A stretch of 64,000 bases of DNA. It comes from Nicotiana tabacum (lineage: Eukaryota > Streptophyta > Magnoliopsida > Solanales > Solanaceae). The position numbers and the translations under genes were made by a program. This document shows, in pieces, positions 10,210-22,163 of this stretch (positions are counted from its first letter, which is position 1; every line of letters starts with the position of its first letter). The notes beneath the pieces were generated by a model. The model ran no database searches, was not told the DNA's origin, and saw nothing but the letters and a program-made list of their open reading frames with translations. The stretch lies in NCBI RefSeq assembly GCF_000715075.1, contig NC_134100.1, positions 29,804,042 through 29,868,041 of the forward strand. Reading direction: 5' to 3'.

Positions 10210-12170
10210 ATGGCTGAGACAAACTCTAACCTCCCTGCCTCAATCGTAACTACTACTAATAAACCTATGGAGACTTCCGCTCCTACTAAGCCTTCCTTAC
10301 CCACTCTTACTCTTCCCGCTCAGGTCACACCTTACCCAGTTTTCTCATCTCTCTCTATTTTAGAAACCCCTAAAATTGTGGCTCTATCCTCTCCTTCTTC
10401 TGAGGATCCCACCAGTCTGCCATCATTGGTACCGATTCTGTGGTGGCAGTAGTACCATTTGAGGAAGAGAAAAATGTTGTAACCGTCTTTGTGGTGTCTG
10501 CTGATGGTGTACTGCATGAGATCATCTCTCAGAAAAATGAGGTACAAGGTGTGGGGGACGAAGGGGCCATTGTAACTGTTAAAAGGGATGCACTAGCAGA
10601 TACTACTGGGCCATAACATGAGGAACCTAATCCCTCTCCGGAGGACCCAGGTCACGGCTCTCATTCCCAGGATAGTTCTGTTCCTACATTCGCTGTGCCC
10701 TTGGAAATACAAGTACCTGAAATGAGATCTAGTGATAAGGAGGACTTAGATAATGTGGCTCTTGATGTGTTCATAGTTAAGCGGAGGGTTGTGTCCACTC
10801 CTGACTTTGAAACCAAACAATCTACTACCAGGATTCAAGCTAAGGTGGCCTACGATTCTACCCTTCAAAAGAGCAAGAAAAATAGTAAGATGAAAAGGAG
10901 AAAGTTGGTGAAAGACAGTGTATCTGTAAGTGATGAGGCGATCCCTGTAGTAGAGGTGGAAGAGGAAACCCCAGATGAACCTGGTTCACTGGTTAGACGG
11001 ACTTCAAAAAAGACGAAGCCTGTTTCAATAGAGAAGGGGTCAACCTCTAAGTCCAAGTTGAAAGAGGTGGTGAGTGAGTTCTCGGTGTCTGATCAGGATG
11101 TATTAGTCAAATCCAAGGGAAAAGGAAAATTAAGTGGTAAGAAGTCCGGCAAATTCAAGTCTGAAATTTTTGAAGAACTTGGTTCTGTGAAGGAATGAGA
11201 AGTGAAGTCAGCCTTGGCTTTGAATGCTTGAGGCAGCAAAAACTTCTGCTGGGTTGTACGTTTGACCCAGCAATCTCTGAGATGGCTGGTATGCGTCAAA
11301 TTCTGGAAATAGTCAAGTTTCAACGCTGGGCACATTTATTCCAAATAGATGAACCTATGGTATATGAGGATGAGGTACAAAGTTTCTTTGCTAGCCTCTT
11401 TCCCGTTGAGACTGACCATATTTGTGCTTTGGTCAATAGAGTGGACATTGTGTTTGATGTAAAGTTGTTTGGATAGATTCTTAATGTTCCTACAGCGGGT
11501 GTGTCCAGTATAAAAGATATGTGTCAGTTTAACTTCAGAAATGCCGTGGTAAAAGACAATGCAAACCAAAAGAGGGACCATATCCATAAGAAAGCACTAC
11601 TCCCTGTCTATCAACTGCTGTTCGAATTGGTTAACAAAGTTCTATTGCCTCGAGCTGAGAGGAGGTCAGTGACTTCTAAGTCTGACCTGTTCTTGATGGA
11701 GCAACTGGACAGTTTTACTCCTGTGAGTCTGCCTGCTATTATGATTGAACACATGCAAAAGGTTGCCACCTTCAAAGATGGTAATCATCGCCTTCCCTAT
11801 GGGTTCCTGCTTACGCAAGTGTTTAAATTCTTTGAAGTGCCACTAGGGCCAGGCAAGGTGGGGACTAAGAAACAGACTTTCTCACAGACCACTTTGGAAG
11901 AATGCGAGTGCATAGAAAAGAATGGAGGGAGGTAAGATAGGATGTACATCAACCGTATCACATCTTATTAATGCTCAAAATAGTGCAGCTGAGGAAATTC
12001 ATCGGTTGAAGGCCAGGAATGCTATCTTGGAAGGTCTACAATCCCAAGGGGTTCTGGTGCCAAGTTATGAAGTAGCTCATTTGACAAAGGAGAATACTGA
12101 TCTCAGGGCGCAAGTAGAGAACCTGAAGCAAAACTGCTCAATGAGCAAAAGTCAGGAAATGCCCGAATAG
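10210..12170 (+). pseudogene. S1 env-like third ORF (Sirevirus type), frameshifted
   Basis: The region downstream of pol encodes a separate protein in at least four pieces. 10210-10452 starts with MAETNSN and is Ser/Thr/Pro rich; about 10435-11198 is in another phase, acidic then very Lys/Ser rich with KKNSKMKRRKLVK, a possible nuclear signal; 11195-11476 and 11501-11935 (third phase, one stop) are helical, with hydrophobic/aromatic patterning resembling the plant transposon-associated domain of such elements; 11922-12170 forms a clear coiled coil (EEIHRLKARNAILEGL, then heptads to QVENLKQN). Position and total length (about 650 codons) match the env-like gene of SIRE1 elements, but I see no convincing signal peptide or membrane segment, so a true envelope role is not supported here. 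Function of the family is unknown. Confidence 0.72.
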
Positions 12171-12695
12171 ACCTTGTTCTTCAAACACTTGCTGCAGCTT
12201 CCAAGCACTTTACTCCTAGTGCCCCCTAAGTACCTCTTTAGTGACCAGTTTCTGGAAATGTTTGTTAAAGTTTTTTTTTTATTTTGGCAGATGTTTTTTT
12301 TTTGTATATGGTTGGGATAAAACACCACTGCTCCTGTTTTAACAAGTCCAATGTTGCCTTTTACTTTTTTAAAGCAAAGGCATATTAAAGTTTTATTAAT
12401 ATCAATTCTATCCTCTTTCATTATATCAGTACTTTACTTCTGTGTTTCTATTCTCAATCATGTTTGTGTGCACATATGTGACATGAGTTAGCTTAGTTAG
12501 ATTTCTTTGTGTTGTTCTTCTGTTTGTGTTTTTTAATGAGGCCAAAAGGGGGAAAATAATAGTATGGGGAACACATGTGTACGAAAGGGCATAGAGTCAG
12601 GGGGAACCTGTGTTCTCCTATTACTTAATATGGTTCTTACTGCTCTAAATCCACTCTATAAATGTTAAGTTTGTCATCATCAAAAAGGGGGAAAT
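12171..12695 (+). other. S1 3' untranslated region with two polypurine tracts
   Basis: No gene. A first purine tract AAAAGGGGGAAAATAATAG lies at about 12544-12562 and the functional one AAAAAGGGGGAAAT at 12682-12695, abutting the 3' LTR. Repeated PPT-like motifs upstream of the 3' LTR are a known property of Sireviruses. T-runs occur at 12270-12303. Confidence 0.8.
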
Positions 12696-13657
12696 TGATA
12701 GGTTTTAAATATTCTTGCCTTATGTTTTGATGATCTAAGAAACTTACTATTAAGAACCAGATAGGGAACCTGACCTACTTGGTCTATACTACAACCTAAC
12801 AGATTCTAGCTAAAGGTGAACTGCTACAGCTTCAGGAGCTAGGAACCTAAACAAGGACTTGATACCCTTGTGGTTTCCTCATAGCAGAACAAAGTCAATT
12901 GGACACGGCTGGAAATGAAGTGACTGCCTCCACTATTTCTGCCGCACTACACTATTTCCAGCGCCCACTCATTCTCTGACCAACTAAAGTGCTTACAACA
13001 TTTCAAGTGATGTGATCAAGGTGTACCAACAATGAGTTTATACAAAAACATCACTTGAATGTTTCAGTTTCTCATTCAAGCTTCTTGCCATAAACAGAGA
13101 AATCAATCCTCAAGAGCTTGAAGAAAAAAGTTGAACGCAACTATAGACCAAATCCTAAAGTTAGCTTGTTGTTCTAGTTGAGTTGTAACTTTGTAATTGT
13201 ACTTATTGTATCTCCTAAATTGCTTATCTAGAAGCGTTGATTAGGAATCCTCTTGTAAATCCGTAAACTCCTTGAGTTTATGTTGTGACTAGGTTTAGTC
13301 ATAAGTAAAAGCCTTTGTAACTGTAAAGTGAAAAAGTGGCTTGTGGTGAGAGCATCACAAGTTAGTAAAAATCTTTGTAACTAGGGAGTGACAAAGTGGC
13401 TTGTGGTAAGAGTACCACAAGTTAGTTGAGTAAATTCTTTGTAATGGAGTCATTACAAAGTGGCTTGTAATAGGTTTTTACAAGTTAGTAAAGTTGAAAG
13501 CCTACATGTATAGGTCGTGGTTTTTTGTTCCCCTTGTGTGGGATTTTTCCACATAAAAATCCTCTGCCTTATTTACGTACATTTTTATTAGCATTCTCAG
13601 CAGAATCTCGTAGAGGACCAGGCACTCCACTGTTTGGTGGACTCACACAAACTAACA
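12696..13657 (+). repeat. S1 3' LTR (962 bp)
   Basis: TGATAGGTTTT start and ACTAACA end. Contains three related short direct repeats at 13320-13500 (units with CAAAGTGGCTTGT and CAAGTTAGT, about 60 bp apart) in the part missing from the 5' LTR. Confidence 0.93.
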
Positions 13658-13794
13658 GGACGTCAATGCATAGATATATGCAACTTTATTTTTTATAAAC
13701 TTGTCGGTAAGGTCCTAATCAGTTTGCATGCTGATTTAAAACCTGTTAAATCTGAAAGTCTTTAAGTAGAAAAAATACAGTTTCAGAGTTGTAG

Positions 13795-14396
13795 AATTTA
13801 AAATCGCCCTATAGGCTTGCCTAAACGCAGAACATTGATGTCCTAAGAACATGATAACTACGTTGATATAGTAAAACAATGAGCAGTTTTCAAAACGGAC
13901 TCTTGAGTTCCTATAGGCATGCTTTCTAGTAGTAGTGAATGAAGGCAATGTTTAAAAGACCGATTAAAGAAGCGGACAATTGATTAAGCCAATTTCATAT
14001 GAAATAACACGAATTAGACTGACTTGTGTAACTAAATTGTTTTTAATTCTATTGGCAGAATTCCTGATTTTATTCCCTATAAGCATGATATTTAGTTGTT
14101 AAGAGCTGATGTTAGAAACTAATAGGCATGATTTCTAGTGGAAACAATTGTAAATGCCTGATGTAACAGAAACTGAACCTGATCACATTCTAAGGCATGC
14201 TATATAATTATAAAGCCATTTAGGTCCTATAGGCATGATTTCTATTATTGGAACCATTTAAACCCTATAGTCATGGTCACTAGTATGGTAAAGCAAACAT
14301 AACAAGTATATTAACAAGATCCTATAGGCATAGTTTCTAGTATGGTAAAGCAGACATAGCAAGTATATTAATAAAATCCTATAGGCATGTTTTTAC
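13795..14396 (-). repeat. Degenerate repeats inside the A 3' LTR
   Basis: A motif close to CCTATAGGCATGATTTCTAG recurs seven or eight times at 60-120 bp spacing; two adjacent 60-bp blocks (about 14270-14395) with ACATAACAAGTATATTAA are nearly identical. Part of the LTR absent from the 5' LTR. Confidence 0.65.
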
Positions 14397-15647
14397 CCGT
14401 ATTACCCCACAGATGTATAACTACCCACCCCTTTTCACTAATCACCCCAATATTCATTTACAAATAATTGTTACTGACCAGCTGTATAATTACATAAATA
14501 GATAAAAATAAAAGAAAAAGTTACTCTATAGGGAGCCTTAAGATGGCCCAAATGATTTTCCCAAGCCTCCAATAACCTCAAATTCCAAATTCCATAGACA
14601 ATATCATTGTCTTGGTGCGTCAGAGTTCCCTAAGGATCTCAAGGATCCCAGGAAGTGCTCACACATAGACTTTATAACTAGAACTGAGTAAGTGTAGTGT
14701 AGAAAAGCTAGATCCAGTGCATTAGAGTTTAGAGGGATCTCATAGGGATCCCAAGGCACACACTGGATAGGTAGAACTTAAGTACCTAAGAGTGAAGTGA
14801 GAGTACTTGACATGGTTTTGAAAAGATTTTAATAGGAAAGTAGTATTTGAAAAGACTTAGTAGTTTTATAAATAGGAGAGTTGTTCAGTAAAACAGTTTT
14901 AACAAGAGTTGTGTAATCACACAAACAGATCAAACATAGAGCCAAAATAGGTTCACCAACACTCAAATACCAAACCTTCACACATGGGTAATTGGGGCTG
15001 GGAACACACAATACAAGTAAACAGAATTCTTAGCAATTAAAAGGGGTAGTTAATAGTGCAAACAATAAGACATGGATTCAGGGGTGCTAGTTAGAATATA
15101 GGGACAGAATCAGATATGCTTTGGGGGTTCATGGGATTAGGGATATCAAATAATACAACACAATAGGAACTCTAGAACCAACACAGAATCAAACAACTTA
15201 GAGTAACAAAATTGCTTTGCAAAGAAAGGCTCATGCTAGAAACTAACTAGCAAGTAAACCAGCATTCAAAGACAAGGTAGAGTCTAGTATAAACAAACTA
15301 CTAGTTCATAAGACATGTTGATTCTAGAAGATAGAAGACATAACTAGGTAAAGTAATGGGTCCATTACAAGTTGAACAACAAAACAAAAAGATAGAAACA
15401 TATTAAGAATATGATGAACTAAAGCAGTATGAAACACATTGGTTTGAGAACTTTAATTTAAAATCAGAACATACCAGTAAAGAGAATAAATGAAAGGTAA
15501 AGAACAGGAGATAGCAATAATTAGTATTGGCTTGCAACCGGGTTATTTAGTAACAATAGTAAGCAATAAAGAAAGAAGAAGAGCTTTTGAGTATTTGAGA
15601 GATGTGAACTAAATGTGTCTCTGTGTGTGTAAGACTGTAGAAGAGAG

Positions 15648-15659
15648 AAATATATATAG
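15648..15659 (-). promoter_or_regulatory. Candidate TATA box of the A LTR
   Basis: The minus strand reads CTATATATATTT, followed downstream by a CT-rich stretch. The same motif is kept in the 5' LTR at 28448-28460, just inside the deletion point. No transcript data, so only a candidate. Confidence 0.35.
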
Positions 15660-17607
15660 TAGTTTGAAAGCTAGGTAAAATAAGGTAAGAATCACAAAAT
15701 TCAGTAATTATAGAACTCAAAATAAAATCAGTTCGAGCCCTCCCTTAATTAAGGGAATTAATTCAAACATTAAAGGGCAGATGACAAGTTAGGAAAGAAA
15801 TCATGCATAGCTGGAGTATAACAAATAAGGATTTCAAATAGTGCAAGTATAGAACAGGTAATTAGGGCTAGGTTTAGAAAATTCTAATTAAGGAGATAGT
15901 TAGTAAGAATCAAGTAACAATGCAGACAAGGTAAGGGAAGTTAGTTTAGGCAAGCAAATCAATCGCATTGAGTAGAAAGGTAAGAATCCAGGGTTTAAAG
16001 GAAAGTCTTCAAATCAAACCAAGAAACAGGGAATTTAGAATCAATCAAAGAGAAAGTCATGAAAAGAGTTAACGTTTAGCATATAAATAAAGTATGACAT
16101 GGATAGTCAAGAGTCGACACACAACTCTGGCAAACATGAAAGTTAAATAATAGTGATTCAATGAGAAAGAGGCAAGTCTTGAACAGTCGAGATGAACACA
16201 AACACATATAATCAGTGTTAGTTTAGGCCAAGAAACTCAGTAGAAATATATCAAGGAAAAATAGTCACGAGAAATCACAAAAACTCAAAACGAGAACCGG
16301 TCAGTCATGCTAATACACAGAACCAAACTAAGAACCCTAAAAATTAGGGCTTTCAGCATAGACGAGTTAAGATGTAGTAGACTCATAGAAACAATCAAAA
16401 TATGTACGAAATAGAAGTTTAAACACAAAGAATCACTTAGACAAGGTTTTTAAAAAAGAAGTTCTGAAAAACCTGATTTTAGAAGAAGACAAAAAACACT
16501 TGAAATCACATGATTCTTGTAAAGAACCTCAAGGATAGTATAAAATGTTCAAGAAACAAACTCAAATTGTCCTAGATTAGATCTGTACAAATCTAGGAGG
16601 TGTAGAAAAGAAATTAGGGTTTCGAAAGAAACACATATAGAGATGAAGAAACCTGTCTAGAAACCCAAGGATCGTAGCAAATATAGAATGCTTTCGCTTG
16701 GAATCACACTGGAATAGCCAGGAATAGGAAGGAGATGAACCCTGGATGCAAGTCGACATGGCCCTGGGCCCTTGAGGACCTTAGAGAGGGCAAGAATGGC
16801 ATGAGAGAATCCATTGGAGGCTTAAGAAACATTGAGAGGTCACCGGAGATGACCGGAGATGGGAGGTCGGCATTTGAAGATTAGTGTTAGGTTGAGAGTG
16901 TTTTGAGAGCAGAGAGGATTTTAGGGTGGCGGGTGCATAGAAATGATTAGGGTTGGGGGTCCTTTGGAATTATAAAAGGTAAGTTTTAACGAGGGCCGTT
17001 GATCTCTTATATCAACGGCTATTATCCGATGGGGTCTTGGGTTGGGTAGGTGTATTTAGGGCCTGGGTCGGGTAATTTGATTAGAAATTGGGCTAGGGTA
17101 TTGGGTTGAATTGAGGCTGAAATTGAAATATAATTTGGCTAAGTTTCAAATAGCCAATTCAACCCTATATAATTTATAATAAATAATAAATTATTTCTAA
17201 AAAATAATTTCATGTACTAAAATGATTTAAAATAGCTATTTATCATTTTAAAAATATAGAAGATCATTTTATGCATAAAAATGTAATTATGCATTAATAG
17301 GGCTAGTATTGCAAATATATGCAAATTAGCTTTAAAAATGCAAATGCAATTATAAAAATGCACTAAAAGTATTTTAACAATATTTCGACATAAGTACAGA
17401 ATTTAAATGGCTAAATCACCACAAAATAATTTAAAGGATAATTATTGGAGATTTTATGAGTAAAAAGGGAGGAAATAAATCAATTTGAAGCCTTTAAAAT
17501 TATAGAAAGAATTATAAAAAATGCTTATGCATGCTTATAAATGCATATGTGCTATTTTAAAAGTATTTTTATATATTAAAATATACAGAAAAAATTAGGT
17601 ATCAACA

Positions 17608-19809
17608 ACTGCCTCGCTTTACCCGGGAAGGATGAAAGAGTTTTCGAGTAAAGAAATGATGGTCAATTTTGATCGGGTAGGATGCTTTGAAAAATAGAGA
17701 CCGGACTCCGGTCTTCAAGTTGCCTACATATCCCTGGTTTTACAATAACCAGGCCATGTGTAGTCCTGGATTCATCGGCGGAATATGCCGATGAAATTAT
17801 TGCAAGAACGGATACGAGATGCGGAAGCGGCTATGGTGAACGATTAAGGTTCGGGACAGTTGAAGGAACTGGAGCGAGATCGCTCCTACTCGGATAACGG
17901 TTGCTTACTGGTTACCTATAGATAGAAGATGCTACGAACATGTATTTACGAAAATTTAAATATGTTGCTGATTCCCTTTGGACCATGAAGGTTGTCTTTA
18001 GATGATTAAATATGACGTCCTTAGACCATGATGTCCTGGACCATGAATTTTTTAGTGAGGGATTCGCAGGCCATGAAATGATGTTCTCGGGCCATGACAA
18101 TGGTGCCTTCGAACCATAACACCTTTGAATAATGATATGCAAATTTGAGGTATCCTCAGGCCATAGCATGGTGTCTTTCGGCTATGAGGATGATACCTTT
18201 TAGACTATGACGCCTTTGGATAGGTTAACGATATTTCGGCCCATGATATACAATAGTCATGATGTTATCAAGACAAGGCTTAGTCTTGTGAAATGGAGGG
18301 CAGAGCTTAGCCCGATTGAAAAGCAAATAAATAATACTAGAAATAGAGCAATATTCGTGCAAAGAGGGACATTGCTTAGTCCCATGTAGATGGGGAGGCA
18401 AGGATTAGCCTCATGCAAATATAGAGGCAAGGATTAGCCTCATGCAAATATGGAGGCAGGGATTAGCCTCATGCAAGTACGGATGCAGGGATTAGCCTCA
18501 TGCAAGTATGGAGGCAAGGGTTAGCCTCATGCAAGTATGGAGGTAGGGATTAGCCTCATGCAAATAGGGGGCAAGGATTAGCCTCATGCAGGTATGGAGG
18601 CAAGGATTAGCCTTATGCAGGTATGGACGCAAGGATTAGCCTCATGAAAATACGGAGGCAAGGGTTAGCGGATTATCCTCATGCAAGTATGAAGGCAGGG
18701 ATTAGCCTCATTCAAATAGGGAGGAAAGTATTAGCCGCATGCATGTAGGGAGGCAAGGATTAGCCTCATGCAAGTGTGAAGGCGGGGATTAGCCTCATGC
18801 AGGTGTGGAGGCAAGGATTAGCCTCATATAGACGTGGAGGCAAGGATTAGCCTCATGCAAATATGGAGGCAAGGATTAGCCTCATGCAGATATGGAGGCA
18901 AGGGTTAGCCTCATGCAAATATGAAGGCAGGGATTAGCCTCATACAGATATGGGGGACAGGGATGAGTCCCATGCAAAGAGCGAGTAGCAAATAAGACTA
19001 GTGTATGTCTTAGCTAGAGATATATTTAGTGTCTGATGGCCCGATGGATAGTGAATTTGCTTTGTGTATATATGTTTGCTAATGCTATCGTTACGTCAAA
19101 TGTGCCTGCGTTCAAAGAAAAATTATAAGTTTTGGTGGGGGGAGGTTGGTTCGTGCTTCTGTCCGTTGGCCTTACTTTGCTCCATCCTGAAAGCCCCTTT
19201 CGAGTCCCCCAGGTAACACCTAACTGTTATGGAAATAGAGTTTTCCGAAAAATACGCAATTGTTAAAAAAATAGAGTTATTTCAGAAATATATTGATACA
19301 TTTAGATGAACTAGTGACTGTAACACGTCTCAAAGGCATTGCAACTCTCTTATGTTAGAATTTTGAGGGTCCTCCTCAAAATTCTGCCCCAGTTTGGTAG
19401 ATGATCTTTTGACTACTTGCGGATAATAGGCCCTGCTAAATCTTCTTCGAAATTTTGAGAATCCTTCTCAAAATTCTGCCCCAGTTTCTTAACCAATTTC
19501 TGATTTTCTGGCATGCACTGGCGTCGGCTGGACTTGCTCAGGAATTTTGAGGACCCTAACAAATTTTTGCCCCAGTTTTTGTTCTTGGGGGAAATGAAAA
19601 TTTTATTATGATATGACCGAACCCATAAGGCTGCCTAAGTATCCCGTCTTGAATGGGAATCAGGTCAAGCATAGTTCAATTACATCGGATGAGTAAACAA
19701 TCTAAGCATAGTATCTCTTGACTGCATATGAATTGATTGGTTTTGGCCAGATTTCTCCATCTATCTCTGCAAATATGAGGGCTACTCCTGTCATCACCCT
19801 ATGAACCAT
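17608..19809 (-). other. A 3' untranslated region
   Basis: No gene. From the integrase end it holds repeated phrases with AAAATTCTGCCCCAGTTT (three times, 19370-19580), a 29-bp tandem array (18391-18955), a looser array around GACCATGA/GGCCATGA (about 17970-18260), a block with ACTCCGGTCTTCAAGTTGCC, and the PPT next to 17607. Hypervariable, repeat-bearing 3' regions are known for Ogre/Tat elements. Confidence 0.8.
18391..18955. repeat. 29-bp tandem array in A 3' region (about 19 units)
   Basis: Unit core is GGATTAGCCTCATGCAA plus a variable GTATGGAGGCAA part; period 29 bp with a few indels and single-base variants. Unit-to-unit identity is high by eye. Not coding: 29 is not a multiple of three and stops occur. 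Confidence 0.93.
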
Positions 19810-21042
19810 TTACGGACCTTTCCAGTTGGGGGAGAATTTCCCTTTGGATTCATCTTGATGTGGGAAGATCTTTTTCAGCACCAACTGACCTGGTGCAAAT
19901 TGCCTGGGTTTGACCCTTTTGTTGAAAGCTCCGGACATTCTGTTCTGATAAAGTTGGTTATGACACACTGCGTTCATCCTCTTTCCACCTATAAGGGCCA
20001 ATTGTTCATAGCGGCTTCTTATCCACTCTACATAGCTGAGTTCAGTTTCCCGAATGACTCTTAAAGAAGGAATTTGTACCTTGGCTTGGATGACAGCCTC
20101 GGTACCATAAACTAGCATGTAGGGAGTTGACTCGGTTGATGTGCGAACTGTAGTGCGGTATCCCAATAAAGCAAAAGGTATCTTCTCACGCCATTGTTTG
20201 TGGTTCTCTACCATTTTCCTTAGTATCTTCTTGATGTTTTTGTTGGCAACTTCTACGGCTCCATTCATCTGAGGTCTGTAGATTGTGGAATTCTTATGTT
20301 TGATTCTGAAAGTTTCACACATATCTTTCATGAGATCACTGTTGAGATTGGCGGCATTATCAGTAACAATGGACTTGGGAACTCCGAATCGGGAAACAAT
20401 ACGATCCTTGACAAATTCTACGATGATTTTCTTGGTTATAGCTTTGTAAGATGCAACTTCTACCCATTTTGTAAGTAATCAATGGCGACCAAAAATAAAC
20501 CTGTGCACATTTGAAGCAGTGGGCTTAATAGGACCAATAACATCCATTCCCCAGGCGGCGAATGGCCAAAGAGAGCTTGTTGCATTGAGCTCCTTTGGCG
20601 GCACTTTTATCATATCAGCATGCACCTGGCATTGAAAGCATTTGCGGACATACTGGATGCAATCCATTTCCATGGTCATCCAAATGTAACTGGCCCTAAG
20701 TATCTTCTTAGCCAAGATGTGCGGGCCACAAGTCCCGGCATGTACATCCTCAAGTAGCTTAGAAGCTTTCTTTGCGTCGACACATCTTAGCAAACCCAAA
20801 TCAGGAGTTCTCCTGTATAAGTTTCCTCCGCTATGGAAGAAGTGATTGGACAATCTCCGGAGTGTGCGTTTCTGAGAATGGTTTTCATGCTCCGGATATT
20901 CTTCCTTTGAAAAATACTCTTTGATGTCATGGAACCAAGGCTTTCCATCCGTTTCTTCTTCAACATGAGCACAATATGCTGGCTGATTATGGACCCTCAC
21001 CGGAATGGGATCAATATAATTCTTATCTGGATGTTGTATCAT
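19810..21042 (-). pseudogene. pol: A integrase
   Basis: Gypsy integrase in two open pieces. 21042-20479 carries the zinc-binding part (H101, H108, C135, C138) and the first catalytic Asp in AWGMDVIGP (D167), ending at a stop after HRFIFGRH. The middle, with the second Asp in VTDNAANLNS (about 20360), is readable across that stop in the same region. 20331-19810 carries the catalytic Glu (E27 in QMNGAVEVANKN) and the C-terminal part with PGQLVLKK. Order RT, RNase H, integrase shows Ty3/gypsy. Catalytic residues are present but the gene is interrupted. Confidence 0.92.
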
Positions 21043-21079
21043 AGATTATAGGGTGGCCAATGCATCGGCAAACTCATTC

Positions 21080-22163
21080 TTAATTCTGGGCATATGTCGG
21101 AATTCTATTTTCGTGAACCTCTTTCTCAATTCCGGCACATGGTGCAGATATGGCAATATCTTGGAATTCTTGGTGGCCCACTATCCTTGTACCTGGTGCA
21201 CGAGCAAATCTGAATCACCGATCACTAGCATCTCCTGGATGTTCATGTCGATTTCCATGTCGAGCCCTAGTATGAAAGCTTCATACTCCGTCATGTTGTT
21301 GATGTAGGAAAATCTGAGTTTAGCAGATATCGAATAATGTTGACCCGTTTCTAATACCAAGACTGCTCTAATACCCACTCCTTTGAAATTTGTAACTCCA
21401 TCAAAGAACATCCTCCAACCGTCGTATGCTTCGGTAATGTCTTTTCCTACGAATGATACTTCTTCATCAGGAAAATACGTTTTCAAGGGTTCATATTCTC
21501 CTCCCACCGGATTTTTGGCAAGGTGATCTGCCAATGCTTGTCCCTTGACCGCTTTTTGAGTTACGTAGACAATGTCGAACTCACTTAGTAGTATTTTCCA
21601 CTTAGCCAACTTCCCAATAGGCATGGGCTTCTGAAATATGTACTTTAAAGGGTCCATCCTTGATATGAGGTGTGTAGTGTAGGCACAAAAGTAATGCCTC
21701 AATTTCTGGGTTGTCAGGTCAAAGCACAGCAAGTGTGTTCAAGTAGAGAATACCGTGCTTCATAAGGTGTAAAATTCTTACTCAAGTAATATATTGCTTG
21801 CTCCTTTCTTCTTTTCTCGTCATGTTGTCCCAAAATACATTCGAAGGCTCCATCTAATACAGATAGATAGAGTAGCAAAGGTCGTCCTGGTTCTGGCAGG
21901 ACCAGGACTGGTGGTGTGGACAGGTACTCCTTAATATTGTCGAAGGCTTTCTAACAATCCTCGGTCTAGCTTGTTTCGGCATCCTTCCTCAGCATCTTGA
22001 AGACGGGTTCACATATGACTGCGGACTGTGCTATGAAGCGACTGTTATAGTTGAGACGTCCCAATAAGCTCATCACGTCCTTTTTGCTCTTATGTGGTGG
22101 TAACTCCTGAATAGCTTCAACTTTAGACGGATCCAGCTCGATCCATCGACGACAGACGATGAA
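21080..22163 (-). pseudogene. pol: A RNase H plus second (archaeal-type) RNase H
   Basis: After RT, the normal RNase H ends around residue 71 of the open piece 21732-21181 (KGQALADHLA). A second RNase H follows: FFDGVTNFKG (D111), NNMTEYEA (E149) and VIGDSDLL (D173). A dual RNase H of this kind is a hallmark of the Tat/Ogre lineage and gives the family call. The part 22163-21733, covering the start of the first RNase H, is broken by stops and frameshifts; the piece ends in a stop at 21181 and continues readable to about 21080. Confidence 0.88.

Larger units (their letters stand above)
4200..13657 (+). mobile_element. S1: Sirevirus-type Ty1/copia retrotransposon with env-like third ORF
   Basis: Full-length layout of 9458 bp: 5' LTR 4200-4512, PBS 4515-4526, gag-pol in one reading phase (with later frameshifts) 4566-9760, env-like region 10210-12170, PPT 12682-12695 and 3' LTR 12696-13657. 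Flanks GGATG (4195-4199) and GGACG (13658-13662) are a target duplication differing by one C to T at a CpG. Order protease-integrase-RT-RNase H marks Ty1/copia; the extra ORF after pol, initiator-Met PBS and doubled polypurine tract mark the Sirevirus (SIRE1) group. Many stops make it inactive. Hand comparison of the LTR ends gives roughly 7-10% differences. Confidence 0.93.
3434..17607 (-). repeat. A 3' LTR (about 4.7 kb), split by S1
   Basis: The LTR parts are 3434-4199 and 13663-17607, joined in the empty state at the 5-bp target of S1. Element-proximal start TGTTGATACC at 17607 is preceded (minus) by a purine-rich AAAGCGAGGCAGT, a good Ogre-type PPT. The distal end carries the conserved block around GAGTCGCCACCTAATGG (3528) that also occurs in the 5' LTR at about 28217. 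About 2.43 kb of this LTR, including the S1 target, is absent from the 5' LTR. Confidence 0.87.

Noticed and set aside
3718..15608. The extra 2.43 kb of the A 3' LTR as a separate inserted element carrying S1
   Set aside because: No terminal repeats or target duplication at its edges; content is LTR-like and S1 has its own target duplication within it. Deletion in the 5' LTR is simpler.
18391..18955. Regular repeats that could suggest a CRISPR array
   Set aside because: Units are head-to-tail without unique spacers, in a plant retrotransposon 3' region.
19801..20064. Plus-strand ORFs over 19801-26824
   Set aside because: Antisense shadows of gag-pol of A.
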